DNA of 64,000 bases from Tardiphaga sp052076105 (GCF_052076105.1 NZ_CP197245.1:4650001-4714000); one strand, 5' to 3'; counted from the first letter of the stretch, positions 17,057 through 26,311 are shown. The notes: generated by a model from the letters alone, not told the origin. A program made the numbers and translations.

Positions 17057-17629
17057 CTAGCGATTCTGCCCGGGCACCCAAAGCACGTCGCCGGCGCCAT
17101 TATCGTTCTGCGAGCGGCTGGCAACAAACAGGAAATCCGAGAGCCGGTTCATATACTGGATACCAGCATCCGAAACCGGCTCATCGGGCTGAGCGGCGAG
17201 TTCCACCATGATCCGTTCCGCACGGCGGCAGATCGTCCGGGCGACATGAAGGTGAGCGGCGGCCGGAGTTCCGCCAGGCAAAACAAACGAGGTCAGATCG
17301 GCCAACGGCGCATTGAGTATGTCGATGTCGTTCTCCAGCCGTTCGACCTGGCTGGCCAGCAGACGCAGCCGCTCGGCCTTGCCCTCACGCTGCGGAACCG
17401 CGAGATCAGCCCCGAGATCGAACAGGTCGTTCTGGATCAATCCCAGCATCCCATCAAGCGATCGCGCATGGGCGAGATGCAGCCGGACAACACCGATCGC
17501 GGCGTTGGTCTCGTCCACTGTTCCATAGGCGCTGACGCGGAGATCGTATTTCGGCCGGCGTTCGCCGGTACCGAGGGCCGTGGTGCCGTCATCGCCGGTG
17601 CGGGTGTAGATTCGGTTGAGAACGACCAT
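17057..17629 (-). CDS. Cob(I)yrinic acid a,c-diamide adenosyltransferase, PduO type
   Basis: 190 residues. Transfers the adenosyl group of ATP to cob(I)alamin, making coenzyme B12. The N-terminal YTRTGDDGTTALGTGERRPK holds the ATP-binding TGDxGxT motif; VDETNAAIGV and PGGTPAAAHLHVARTICRRAER are the other PduO signatures, including the arginine and glutamate pair that binds phosphate and adenine. It lies 32 bases after a HIG1-like gene and upstream of etfBA. In this group B12 supports methylmalonyl-CoA mutase and ribonucleotide reductase. Confidence 0.95.
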   Translation of the reverse strand: MVVLNRIYTRTGDDGTTALGTGERRPKYDLRVSAYGTVDETNAAIGVVRLHLAHARSLDGMLGLIQNDLFDLGADLAVPQREGKAERLRLLASQVERLENDIDILNAPLADLTSFVLPGGTPAAAHLHVARTICRRAERIMVELAAQPDEPVSDAGIQYMNRLSDFLFVASRSQNDNGAGDVLWVPGQNR

Positions 17630-17661
17630 CGAATTGATCCGGTATCAGTGAGGAGCTTACA

Positions 17662-17856
17662 TCAGCGACCCATCGCCCAGACGGTGGCCATGGTGAGGAT
17701 AATAGCGACGAATTGCAGCACCACGCGCCACCGCATCAGCTTCTGCGAGCGATCCGGCGAGCCGCCGCGCATCATATTGAACAGGCCGAGCAGCAGGACC
17801 AGTGCAACGGCACCGACCGCGATGGGGAGAATGATGTTGCTGAGTGTTGATGTCAT
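17662..17856 (-). CDS. HIG1-domain/twin transmembrane small protein
   Basis: 64 residues from the ATG at 17856 (an in-frame ATG eight codons earlier is possible). Two transmembrane helices (about 7-27 and 45-62) flank FNMMRGGSPDRSQKLMRWRV, the polar loop typical of hypoxia-induced-gene-1 domain proteins; bacterial members associate with cytochrome oxidases. It is followed closely by the PduO gene on the same strand and probably shares its transcript. Function here is inferred from the family only. Confidence 0.85.
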   Translation of the reverse strand: MTSTLSNIILPIAVGAVALVLLLGLFNMMRGGSPDRSQKLMRWRVVLQFVAIILTMATVWAMGR

Positions 17857-18021
17857 ATCGGCTACATAACACTGCGTCACAGGCTTCGCTATCGCCGGCC
17901 GTCAAAATGGCCAAGCGATAAAGCGCCGGCAGCAATGCAACGATCTGGCTTTTTCGCGTTAGATATCAGAAGCTAACGTGACAACCGGTGATTTGCCGGC
18001 CGATCCCGAACCAGGTGGCAT

Positions 18022-18915
18022 GTGAGGCAGATACGCACCGTCTTCGATATCGGGCTGGATGCCTTCTACACGTTTCTCGCCGATGACGGCTGGGCGATTG
18101 CTAGCCATATCGCCCTTTCCGCCCTGATGGCGCTGTTTCCGTTCCTCATCGTACTGGCCTCGCTGGCCGGCTTTTTCGGCTCCAAGGATCTGGCCGACCA
18201 GGCGGTCGGATTGTTGCTGGAAATCTGGCCGGACCAGGTGGCCGGCGCATTGTCCGGACAGATCCATGACGTGCTGACCACGACCCGCGGCGATGCGCTG
18301 ACCATCGGCCTCGTGCTCGCAGTCTATTTCGCCTCCAACGGCGTCGAGAGCCTGCGCGTAGCGCTGAACCGCGCCTATTCAGTAGTCGAGCTGCGGCGCT
18401 GGTACTGGCTGCGGCTGGAGTCGATCGGCTACACGCTGATCGCCGCCGTCACTGCGCTGGCCATGGCATTCCTGATCGTGCTCGGCCCGCTGATGCTTGA
18501 AATCATCAGGCGCTATGTGCCGCTGATGGTGGAGAACAACGAACGGCTGCTGACGATTGCGCGTTATGGCATCACCAGCATCGCGATGGTGATCGCCTTG
18601 TTCATCCTGCATGCCTGGCTTCCGTCGGGCCGGCGCACCTTCGGCCAGATCCTGCCGGGCATCATCTTCACGATGCTGGCCTCGCTGGCGTCGGGTATCG
18701 GCTTCGGTCTTTATCTGGCGCGCTTCGCCAACAACTACGTGACGATGTATGCGGGCTTGGCGTCGGTGATTATCGCGCTGGTGTTTTTGTACTTTATTGC
18801 CGCGATCTTCGTGTTTGGCGGCGAACTCAACGCCGCCATCATCAAGTCGCGGCTGCCCCACGGCGTCTCGCTTCAAGCAGCGCAGTCGCTAGCGCACGCG
18901 GAGACACCGGTTTGA
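18022..18915 (+). CDS. YihY/BrkB family inner-membrane protein
   Basis: 297 residues with six or so hydrophobic helices. DDGWAIASHIALSALMALFPFLI, the YYWRLRLESI-like loop and LPSGRRTFGQILPGIIFTML are family signatures. The family was once annotated as RNase BN in error; its role is not settled. The only good start in this frame is GTG at 18022, since a stop lies just upstream at 17989. The last 74 bases overlap the end of the convergent histidine kinase gene. Confidence 0.9.
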   Translation: MRQIRTVFDIGLDAFYTFLADDGWAIASHIALSALMALFPFLIVLASLAGFFGSKDLADQAVGLLLEIWPDQVAGALSGQIHDVLTTTRGDALTIGLVLAVYFASNGVESLRVALNRAYSVVELRRWYWLRLESIGYTLIAAVTALAMAFLIVLGPLMLEIIRRYVPLMVENNERLLTIARYGITSIAMVIALFILHAWLPSGRRTFGQILPGIIFTMLASLASGIGFGLYLARFANNYVTMYAGLASVIIALVFLYFIAAIFVFGGELNAAIIKSRLPHGVSLQAAQSLAHAETPV

Positions 18916-20101
18916 TCAGGAATGCGTCAGCGCCTGCCTGACGCGACGCGGCTTCGTCTTCACTGCGACCGGACACGCCAATGATCGCGACCCGGCCATG
19001 CGGCGCCTTCAACGCACGGATTTGCCTGATCGCCTCGACGCCGTCGATCCCCGGCAGCACCATGTCCATGAGGACCGCATCGAACGTGCCCTGTGCGACA
19101 CGCTCCGCCGCTGCCTCGCCACGACCGATGAACTCTGCCTGATGGCCGAGTTCGGTGAGAATGGCATTGAGCACGACACGGCCGAACGGATTGTCTTCGA
19201 CGCTCAAGACCCGCAGCGCCTGTCCCGGCGCAATGAAAGCATCATCGCGCGACATGATGGCGATCGGACCGTTGGCTTTGGCGAGGCCCACCGTCAGCGT
19301 GAACACCGTGCCACCGCCACGGCGCTGCGCCACCGTGATGTCGCCACCCATCGCGCGCGCGAGTTGCTTGACCGACGACAGGCCGAGGCCGGCGCCGCCG
19401 AAGCGCGAAGCAATAGAGACATTGGCCTGCGAGAACGGTTTGAACAGTCGCTTGATCTCGGCCAGCGTAAGTCCGATGCCACTGTCGGAGACGGCAAAGG
19501 AGACGCCGACCTTGCCGGCCATGCGAACGGGCGAGACCTTCAGGGTCACGTTGCCTTGCTCGGTGAACTTCACTGCATTGTCGATCAGATTTTCCAGCGC
19601 CGCGCGCAGCCGCACGGGATCGCCGACCACGAACACCGGCAGCCTGTCGGAGATCGCGACCCGCGACAGCAGCCCCTTGGCAGCCGCGCGGCCCGCGAGC
19701 GAGTCGCCGATGTTGCGGGCAAGCGCGCGCAGATCGAAGAAATCCTGCCGCAGCTCGAACCTGGATTTGCTGCTGCGCGCCGCATCGACGAACAATGTCG
19801 CGAGACCCGCCAGATGTTCGGCGCCGGCCTTGATCGTGTCGACCCAACGCCGCTCACGCTCGTCGAGATCGGAAGTGGCCAGCAGATCGCTGACCGCAAG
19901 AATGCCCGTCAGCGGCGTGCGCACCTCATGGGCAAATACTGCCAGCGCGGTTTCCACCATCGTATCCGCACGCACGGACCTGCGCTTGGCGCGCGGCTTC
20001 GGCGCGGGCTTCTTCACCACACGCTTCTTGGCCACGCGTTTCTTCAGCGTTTGCTTGGTGCGCGTCCGCATCTTGCGCGGAGAGCGCGATGTCAGCGCCA
20101 T
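18842..20101 (-). CDS. Hybrid sensor histidine kinase with C-terminal receiver
   Basis: 419 residues from the ATG at 20101. The first 45 are a Lys/Arg/Pro/Ala tail with KKRVAKKRVVKKPAP, like histone H1. Next comes a HisKA domain with FAHEVRTPL (His58), then the ATPase domain with NLIDNAVKF, DSGIGL and GAGLGLS. A receiver follows at about 300-415 with VEDN, the phosphoacceptor Asp in VLMDMVLPG, and FLIKP. There is no sensor domain and no membrane segment, so it is a cytosolic kinase that must take its cue from a partner. Transcribed toward YihY, whose last 24 codons it overlaps. Confidence 0.93.
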   Translation of the reverse strand: MALTSRSPRKMRTRTKQTLKKRVAKKRVVKKPAPKPRAKRRSVRADTMVETALAVFAHEVRTPLTGILAVSDLLATSDLDERERRWVDTIKAGAEHLAGLATLFVDAARSSKSRFELRQDFFDLRALARNIGDSLAGRAAAKGLLSRVAISDRLPVFVVGDPVRLRAALENLIDNAVKFTEQGNVTLKVSPVRMAGKVGVSFAVSDSGIGLTLAEIKRLFKPFSQANVSIASRFGGAGLGLSSVKQLARAMGGDITVAQRRGGGTVFTLTVGLAKANGPIAIMSRDDAFIAPGQALRVLSVEDNPFGRVVLNAILTELGHQAEFIGRGEAAAERVAQGTFDAVLMDMVLPGIDGVEAIRQIRALKAPHGRVAIIGVSGRSEDEAASRQAGADAFLIKPVSPRALATALLEARRRGAAAT

Positions 20102-20201
20102 ATGTTGCCACCCGTCCCGGCGGCACCATGCCACGGCGGAGCACACGGAGTCACGCAGCAGGCCAAGTCAGGCTTGCGAATTTCTTGCGGCGCGCTTGCG
20201 G

Positions 20202-21092
20202 CTAACTTGCGGCCGTCGGGTCAGACAAACCGACCATGCGGCGGATATCAGCCGGTGTGGCGCCTTGCGCCCGCAACTCACGCAGGCTGGTCGAGCCGGT
20301 CGATTTGGACAGTTTGGCGCCGGTGTCATCGCGCACGAGTGAATGATGCCGATAGAGCGGTTGCGGCAGGCCGAGCAGTTGCTGCAGCAGCCGATGAACG
20401 CTGGTCGACCAGAACAGATCCTCGCCGCGCACCACATGGGTCACACCCTGCAGCGCATCGTCGATGACGACCGAGAGGTGATAGCTGGTCGGCGTTTCCT
20501 TGCGAGCCAGGATCACGTCGCCCCAGGCCTCTGGCTGTGCGGCGACGATACCCGTCTCGCCGCCCGGACCCGCGCCCTGCTCGGTCCATGCGAGCGGACC
20601 GCCGGCTGCAATGGCTTTGGCCATATCGAGCCGCAACGCCATCGGGGCATCTGCCTGTCTGAGTTCGGCGACAGCCTGCGGCGACAACGATCTGGCAATG
20701 CCCGGATAGAGAGGCGCACCGTCGGGATCGCGCGGCCATGAGCCTTTCGCTTCTTTGGCCGCGATCATGCGTGCGATCTCGGCGCGGCTCTCGAAGCTTG
20801 GATAGAGCAGTCCCATGGATGTAAGCCGCTCGGTCGCGGCACGGTAGTCGGCGAAATGCAGCGACTGTCGCCGCACCGGCACCTCCCAGACGATGCCGAG
20901 CCAGGCGAGATCCTCGTAGATCGCCGCCTCGAATTCCGGCCGGCAACGCGTGACATCGATATCCTCGATCCGCAGCAGCAACCGGCCGCGGGCCTCGCGC
21001 GCCAGATCGAAATTCAGCAGCGCCGAAGCGGCGTGGCCGAGATGCAGATAGCCATTGGGGCTGGGCGCGAAGCGAAAGACAGGGACCATCAC
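20202..21092 (-). CDS. gluQRS: Glutamyl-Q tRNA(Asp) synthetase
   Basis: 296 residues, a truncated glutamyl-tRNA synthetase without anticodon-binding domain. It glutamylates queuosine in the wobble position of tRNA-Asp. VFRFAPSPNGYLHLGHAASALLNF includes the HIGH motif as HLGH, RIEDIDVTRCRPEF binds glutamate, and KLSKSTGSTSLREL is the KMSKS loop. The start is eight bases after the LysR stop on the same strand. Well conserved throughout. Confidence 0.94.
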   Translation of the reverse strand: MMVPVFRFAPSPNGYLHLGHAASALLNFDLAREARGRLLLRIEDIDVTRCRPEFEAAIYEDLAWLGIVWEVPVRRQSLHFADYRAATERLTSMGLLYPSFESRAEIARMIAAKEAKGSWPRDPDGAPLYPGIARSLSPQAVAELRQADAPMALRLDMAKAIAAGGPLAWTEQGAGPGGETGIVAAQPEAWGDVILARKETPTSYHLSVVIDDALQGVTHVVRGEDLFWSTSVHRLLQQLLGLPQPLYRHHSLVRDDTGAKLSKSTGSTSLRELRAQGATPADIRRMVGLSDPTAAS

Positions 21093-21100
21093 AGGTTTCC

Positions 21101-21994
21101 CTAAATGAGGTCGCGCGCGAAAGCACGCGTCAGCCAGTCCATGAACGCACGCACCCGCGGCGAGAGCTGGCGGTTGCGCGGATAGAGCAGCGACACCGGC
21201 GACGGCATTGGCGGATGTTGCGGCAGCACCTCGACCAGCGTGCCATCGGCGAGTTCATCCTTGATGCGATAGCGCGGCACCTGCACCAGACCGAAACCGA
21301 GTTTCGCCATCGCCGCGTAATTGTCGGCGCTGTTCACCGTGATCGCCACCGGCAAGGTGACATGACGCAACGCGCCGTTGTCCTGAAATTCCAGCGGCAA
21401 CACCGCGCCTGTCGCCGAGGAGTGATAGCCGACCATGCGATGACCTGCGAGCGCATCGATGGACAAAGGCATGCCCATGCGCGCGAGATAGGACGGCGCC
21501 GCACAGGTGACCTCGTCCATTATGGTCAGCCGGCGCGCCACCATATCGCTGTCGCGGAGCTCGCCGACACGTACCACGCAATCGATGCCTTCGCGGATCA
21601 GGTCGACCAGCCGGTCGCCCTCGCTGAGATAGAGCTGGATATCCGGATATTCGGCTAGAAAGTCCGGCAGATGCGGCAGCACGAAATTGCGCGCCAGCGT
21701 GCCGTTCATATCAACCCGTAACGGTCCCTTGGGCTTGGCGCCACAAAACGCGCTTTCGGCGTCCTCGAGATCGGCGATCAGCGTCAGGCAGCGCTGGTGA
21801 TAGGCCTCGCCGTCCAGCGTCGGCCGCACCAGCCGCGTGGTGCGCTCGAGCAACCGCACACCGAGCCGTGCCTCGATCTGCTTGACCGCATCGGTGACGG
21901 TCGAGCGCGGCAGGCCGAGATCCGCCGCCGCAGCCGTAAAGCTGCGCCGCTCCACCACCCGGGTGAACACCCGCATCGTCTCGAAACGGTCCAT
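21101..21994 (-). CDS. LysR family transcriptional regulator
   Basis: 297 residues from the ATG at 21994, preceded by AAAGAGAG; the frame runs on upstream for 74 codons, but those would overlap the divergent gene. The helix-turn-helix is at about 5-60 (FTRVVERRSFTAAAADLGLPRSTVTDAVKQIEARLGVRLLERTTR). The effector domain is of the PA0477/YafC type common next to short-chain dehydrogenases. It is divergent from the SDR gene, with a palindrome in the gap, and is likely its regulator. Confidence 0.9.
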   Translation of the reverse strand: MDRFETMRVFTRVVERRSFTAAAADLGLPRSTVTDAVKQIEARLGVRLLERTTRLVRPTLDGEAYHQRCLTLIADLEDAESAFCGAKPKGPLRVDMNGTLARNFVLPHLPDFLAEYPDIQLYLSEGDRLVDLIREGIDCVVRVGELRDSDMVARRLTIMDEVTCAAPSYLARMGMPLSIDALAGHRMVGYHSSATGAVLPLEFQDNGALRHVTLPVAITVNSADNYAAMAKLGFGLVQVPRYRIKDELADGTLVEVLPQHPPMPSPVSLLYPRNRQLSPRVRAFMDWLTRAFARDLI

Positions 21995-22029
21995 CTCTCT
22001 TTGTTCGTTAAATCCGAATTGTGATGCCA

Positions 22030-22046
22030 GATAATGCATCATTATC
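22030..22046. promoter_or_regulatory. Candidate LysR operator
   Basis: GATAATG-CAT-CATTATC is a perfect palindrome with 7-base arms in the gap between the LysR and SDR genes. It contains TAATGCATCATTA, which fits the T-N11-A pattern of LysR boxes. Confidence 0.6.
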
Positions 22047-22121
22047 CGAAAAATGAAACCGTCTAGATTTCTCCCGTCAGAACGGTCCTGCCAGTCGGCC
22101 GCCGCAACGAGGAGAAGCGAC

Positions 22122-22862
22122 ATGACAAACCCATCCAGCAAGGTAGCCATCGTGACGGGCGCATCCCGCGGCATCGGCGCAGCCATCGCCGAACGGCTGG
22201 GCCGCGACGGCTTCACGGTGATCGTTAATTACTCCGGCAGCGCCGCACCTGCCGAAGCCGTCGCACAGAAGATCGAGGCAGCCGGCGGCCGCGCGCTCAC
22301 CGCCAAGGCCGATGTCAGCGATCCCGCCGCAGTGCGCGGCATGTTCGATGCAGCGGAGACCGCCTTTGGCGGGATCGATGTGCTGATCAACAATGCTGGC
22401 ATCATGAAGCTCGCCACATTCGCCAATGCCGACGATGCGTCGTTCGACCAGCAGATCGCGGTCAATTTGAAAGGCACGTTCAACACCATGCGCGAGGCGG
22501 CGAAGCGATTGCGAGATGGCGGACGGGTCGTGAATTTCTCCACGGGAGTCGTCGGCACCAAGCTGGAAACCTATGGCATTTATGCCGCCACCAAGGCCGC
22601 GGTCGAAACCATGACGGGTATCATGGCCAAGGAGATGCGTGGCCGCTCGATCACCGTGAACGCCATCGCACCCGGCCCGACCGCAACCGACCTGTTCCTC
22701 AATGGCAAGTCGCCGGAACTGATCGAGCGTTTCGCCAAGGCGACGCCAATGGAGCGTCTCGGCACGCCCGAAGACATCGCCAATGCCGTTGCTTTCCTGG
22801 TCGGCCCTGAAGGCGGCTGGATCAACGCCCAGGTGCTGCGCGCCAATGGCGGGCTTGTGTGA
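22122..22862 (+). CDS. Short-chain dehydrogenase/reductase
   Basis: 246 residues from an ATG with GGAGAAG upstream. VAIVTGASRGIGAAIAERL is the NAD(P)-binding TGxxxGxG motif with an arginine suggesting NADPH, NNAGIM is the classic second motif, and the catalytic set is Ser in NFSTGVV followed by YGIYAATK (Tyr-x3-Lys). It resembles the 3-ketoacyl reductase-like SDRs used for small carbonyls. Regulated, probably, by the divergent LysR protein. Confidence 0.93.
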   Translation: MTNPSSKVAIVTGASRGIGAAIAERLGRDGFTVIVNYSGSAAPAEAVAQKIEAAGGRALTAKADVSDPAAVRGMFDAAETAFGGIDVLINNAGIMKLATFANADDASFDQQIAVNLKGTFNTMREAAKRLRDGGRVVNFSTGVVGTKLETYGIYAATKAAVETMTGIMAKEMRGRSITVNAIAPGPTATDLFLNGKSPELIERFAKATPMERLGTPEDIANAVAFLVGPEGGWINAQVLRANGGLV

Positions 22863-22886
22863 GATCGGAGCAACTGCCGCGGCTCA

Positions 22887-23945
22887 TTACTTTTTCCAGG
22901 CGCGGTAGTCGCTTTCCACCAGCTCCGACATTGTCTTGGCGGCCTTGCCGAGCCATCCCGGAGGGCGCTTTTTAAGATCGGCGCGCAAAGCCTTTGCGCC
23001 GATCCTGCCCGCGGCATGAATGGCCGCGAGATCCTGCCCCATCGCATTCAAAAGCTGCGTGGTCAGTTTTGCGAGTTCGGAGCCCGGGCGTTTGCCGAGT
23101 TCGATCTTGCGGGAATCCGGCGCAAGCCGGCGGATCACGAACTTGCCATCAATGGTCAAAAACGGATCCGGTGCGCGATAGCGTCCAAACGCCAGAGCGT
23201 GAAGATGCGAGACTTCGGATTTTGACCGATGCGCCCACAGCCAGGCCGAAGGGACGAGCGCCTTTGCTTCTCGCAACGACCAACCGCCTTCCGCTACAGC
23301 AACTGCGACATAGCGCGGCCGGCCGAGGCCGCCGGTGCCCGCGACACGGCTGCCAAATCTCTCGATCGTCGCCCCCTTCAGCGACTTCTTCAGCGCCCGG
23401 ACGACAATAGAAGGCGGCTTGGCGGTCGGATACTTCTTCACCTCGTTCCAGAACTTCGCCGGCTTCTTGCGCGCGCGAACGGCATAGGGCCGCATCCAGA
23501 ATTCGCGTTGATCCAATAATGCCGGATGGGGATCGGCCAGACCCTTGCGGTAGCCGGCGAGAATGGCACGCGAAATCGCCGCTCTCCCAAGCCTCATACC
23601 CGGAGCAAGCAGCGCGCTGGTCGCAAGACGAACGAGATCGAACAGATACGGCATCTTCGCCGCCTCATCGAAATCGTTGATCCCCCATACGAGACGCCCT
23701 TCGGCATCCCGCCAGGTGCCGTAATTCTCGAGATGCACGTCTCCAACGCAGAGGACATGCGGCGCGTCACATAAAGTCGGGCAGAGGTCTTCGACCTTCC
23801 TTGCCCACCGAAAATATGTCCCGCGCAAAAAGACGAACGCATCCTCGCGCATCAATTTGTGCTTGAGCCTGAGGTCTTTTTCCACGACGTGGCACTGGCG
23901 ACGCAGCCAATCCTCATACGCACTGTTATCTTCGCGGAAAGACAT
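22887..23945 (-). CDS. DUF2252 family protein (kinase-like fold)
   Basis: 352 residues from the ATG at 23945; the longer frame adds a hydrophobic 23-residue piece without a good ribosome site. The middle carries VLCVGDVHLENYGTW and, after about 15 residues, INDFDEA, which together look like the HxDxxxxN and DFD elements of aminoglycoside phosphotransferase/kinase-like enzymes. YAVRARKKPAKFW and IVRRLAPDSRKIEL are typical of DUF2252. The substrate is unknown. It ends 24 bases from the SDR stop, in convergent orientation. Confidence 0.85.
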   Translation of the reverse strand: MSFREDNSAYEDWLRRQCHVVEKDLRLKHKLMREDAFVFLRGTYFRWARKVEDLCPTLCDAPHVLCVGDVHLENYGTWRDAEGRLVWGINDFDEAAKMPYLFDLVRLATSALLAPGMRLGRAAISRAILAGYRKGLADPHPALLDQREFWMRPYAVRARKKPAKFWNEVKKYPTAKPPSIVVRALKKSLKGATIERFGSRVAGTGGLGRPRYVAVAVAEGGWSLREAKALVPSAWLWAHRSKSEVSHLHALAFGRYRAPDPFLTIDGKFVIRRLAPDSRKIELGKRPGSELAKLTTQLLNAMGQDLAAIHAAGRIGAKALRADLKKRPPGWLGKAAKTMSELVESDYRAWKK

Positions 23946-24051
23946 CCGGGCCTCGCTCGCTAAAAAAACAATCAAAAGATGTATTTTAAGTAAATGCACC
24001 ATAAAGCCGTGCAACGAAACCGGCTATGGCAAAATTTGCGGCGCCAAACGC

Positions 24052-24084
24052 AAAACGCCGGGTATCAGGGACACCCGGCGTTTT
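24052..24084 (-). terminator. Terminator of the L,D-transpeptidase gene
   Basis: AAAACGCCGGGT (24052-24063) and ACCCGGCGTTTT (24073-24084) make a perfect 12-pair stem with a 9-base loop, ending in T's on the minus strand, 24 bases past the transpeptidase stop. Confidence 0.85.
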
Positions 24085-24107
24085 GAATTCCCGGTCGAAG
24101 ACGCGTC

Positions 24108-24782
24108 TCAGGAGTCGGCGCGGCCGCTCTGGATCACCACCACGCGGCTGCCGATCTTCACGCGATTGTAGAGATCAACGACATCCTGGTTCATCAGCCG
24201 GATGCAGCCGCTGGACACCGCATGGCCGATGGTCTCGGGCTCGGTGGTGCCGTGGATCCGGAACATGGTGTCGCGGTCACCCTGATAGAGATACATCGCG
24301 CGAGGTCCGAGCGGATTGTCGATGCCGCCCTCCATGCCGCCCGCCATCTTGCGGTAGCGCGCAGGTTCGCGGTTCATCATGTTTTCCGTCGGGGTCCAAT
24401 GCGGCCACTCGGCCTTGCGCTTGATCGTGGCGTTGCCCGCAAAAGCGAGGCCGGCCTTGCCGACACCGATGCCATAGCGCATCGCCTTGCCGTCGCCCTC
24501 GACGAGGTAGAGATGTCGCGCGGCCGTATCGACCACGATGGTGCCGACGGGCTCCTTGGTGCGGTAAGCGACGCGCTGACGCAGCATCGCCGGATCGATT
24601 GCGGAGACGTCGATGGCCGGCAGCGTGTACCCACCGTCATTCAACTCGGCATAACTGGCGGACGGACCGCCAAAGCCGGTGGACGACATCATCCCACCGC
24701 TGCTTGCACACCCCACCAGCAAAGCGGGCAACATCAAAAGCGCCAGAAGGCGCAGCCCGCGTGATCCACCAAAACCAGTCAT
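24108..24782 (-). CDS. L,D-transpeptidase lipoprotein (ErfK/YbiS/YcfS/YnhG)
   Basis: 224 residues from the ATG at 24782, which stands seven bases after AAGG; an ATG two codons earlier is too close to that site. A signal peptide ends in the lipobox LLVGC. The catalytic YkuD domain covers about 70-220, with HGTTEPETIGHAVSSGCIRL containing the catalytic His and Cys (SSGCIRL). Such enzymes form 3-3 peptidoglycan cross-links or attach outer-membrane proteins to peptidoglycan in the periplasm. It stands alone with its own terminator. Confidence 0.93.
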   Translation of the reverse strand: MTGFGGSRGLRLLALLMLPALLVGCASSGGMMSSTGFGGPSASYAELNDGGYTLPAIDVSAIDPAMLRQRVAYRTKEPVGTIVVDTAARHLYLVEGDGKAMRYGIGVGKAGLAFAGNATIKRKAEWPHWTPTENMMNREPARYRKMAGGMEGGIDNPLGPRAMYLYQGDRDTMFRIHGTTEPETIGHAVSSGCIRLMNQDVVDLYNRVKIGSRVVVIQSGRADS

Positions 24783-25345
24783 TCCCATCCCTTGCTGCAA
24801 CGCGTCCAACCCGGACGACCCGCACCTCATACAGGGCTGAGCGATCAAATCAGGCTCAACAGCGTGTCATTCGGGTCATGGAACAGCTCTGCGGTGCACT
24901 TTGCGCGCCGCTGTGGTGATCGCGCCACAGCCGCGCAGGTTCACGAATAACCTCAGGTTGATCGATCGCCTTTGAGGGTCTGCCGGCGCGCAGCGCGAGC
25001 CTCTCCGCGGAACCGCAGCAGCGATGCCCGCCGATGCGTGCCGAAGGGCTCCAGCGTGAGCCTCGCCGGCCTTGTTGGGACCAGCGACATTGAGGACCGC
25101 GCCATGACGACGCGATTCAGCACGATGTCATCCCGCAACTATCAATGCGCGGACGACCGCTACAAATGCCACGCGCATGACGGGATCGATATCATGTCAG
25201 TTGATCGAGCGACGCGCCCGATGAAGTACACGCGCATTGTAATGCGAAGCACTTGCAGCTGGATTTCACGGCTTGCATCGTCGGGATCGGCATATTAGAG
25301 CACACAGCCGCGTGAGACTTCGCGTTACCCCAACGAGATTTTCAG
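24783..25345. other. 563-base gap with no supported gene
   Basis: Short frames exist on both strands but none has a ribosome site plus coding character. Base composition drifts from GC-rich (24850-25080) to mixed. I see no tRNA, clear hairpin terminator or repeat. It must hold the promoters of the transpeptidase and of the CDF transporter gene that begins at 25346. Confidence 0.5.
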
Positions 25346-26233
25346 ATGACAAGCGTTCGCAGTCTTGCGCAAGGCAGCATTGCCGTTGGCCTGCTGGTCC
25401 TCGGCATGAAATATGCCGCCTATTATCTGACCGGCAGCGTCGCACTGCTGTCCGATGCGATTGAAAGCATCGTCAATGTCGTGACGGCCATCGTCGTTTT
25501 GCTTGCGACCACGCTGAGCGCGAAACCGGCAGACGACGATCATCCCTATGGGCATCATAAGGTTGAATATTTTTCGGCCGTGCTCGAAGGCGTGCTGATC
25601 GTGCTCGCCGCGATCCTGATCATGCGTGAAGCCTATCAAAGCTATCTGACGCCTCGCCTCGTCGAAGCGCCCTGGCTCGGGCTGCTCGTCAACGCAGCGG
25701 CGAGCATCATCAATGCCGGCTGGGCATGGGTGCTGATCCGGCAAGGCCGCATCCATCGCTCGCCTGCCCTCGAAGCAGATGGCCGCCATTTATTGTCCGA
25801 CGTGTATTCCTCGATCGGCGTTCTCGGCGGCGTCGGAGTAGCGGCACTGTCGGGCATCGCGATCCTCGACCCGATCCTTGCGGCACTCGTCGCCCTCAAT
25901 ATCCTGTGGGCCGGTTGGGGCCTGATGAAGGCGTCGCTCAGCGGATTGATGGACGAGGCAATCCCGCCAGCCATGCTCGCGAGCATCAAGCAGACCATAT
26001 CGACCCATGCCGACGGCGCCATCGAGGCGCATGACCTGCGCACCCGCCGCGCCGGCAGCATGACCTTTATCGATTTCCATCTGGTGGTGGCAGGATCGAC
26101 CACCGTGAGCGCCGCGCACGACATTTGCGACAAGCTGGAGACCGCGATCCGCCAGGAGATCGGCGAGGCGCTGATCACCATCCATGTCGAACCCGACGAC
26201 AAGGCCAAGCATTCCGGAATCGTGGTTCTCTGA
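25346..26233 (+). CDS. Cation diffusion facilitator family transporter
   Basis: 295 residues with six transmembrane helices and a C-terminal cytosolic ferredoxin-like domain (about 205-285, with MTFIDFHLVV and ALITIHVEPDD). TM5 carries HLLSDVYSS, the metal-site HxxxD. TM2 reads LLSDAIESIVNVV, in which the usual aspartate position is asparagine, so metal choice may differ from zinc exporters. Exports a divalent metal against protons from the cytosol. It stands just upstream of the copper acquisition cassette, 78 bases away. Confidence 0.92.
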   Translation: MTSVRSLAQGSIAVGLLVLGMKYAAYYLTGSVALLSDAIESIVNVVTAIVVLLATTLSAKPADDDHPYGHHKVEYFSAVLEGVLIVLAAILIMREAYQSYLTPRLVEAPWLGLLVNAAASIINAGWAWVLIRQGRIHRSPALEADGRHLLSDVYSSIGVLGGVGVAALSGIAILDPILAALVALNILWAGWGLMKASLSGLMDEAIPPAMLASIKQTISTHADGAIEAHDLRTRRAGSMTFIDFHLVVAGSTTVSAAHDICDKLETAIRQEIGEALITIHVEPDDKAKHSGIVVL

Positions 26234-26311
26234 CCTGGATCAACGAATCCGGTCACGAACGGCTTTGACAGGTTCCGCCCCCGTGTTAATCGGGAGGCGA
26301 GGATCGTTCCC

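Noticed and set aside
24953..25138. 61-codon minus-strand frame in the gap before the CDF gene
   Set aside because: No start signal and no similarity I can recognise; treated as non-coding.
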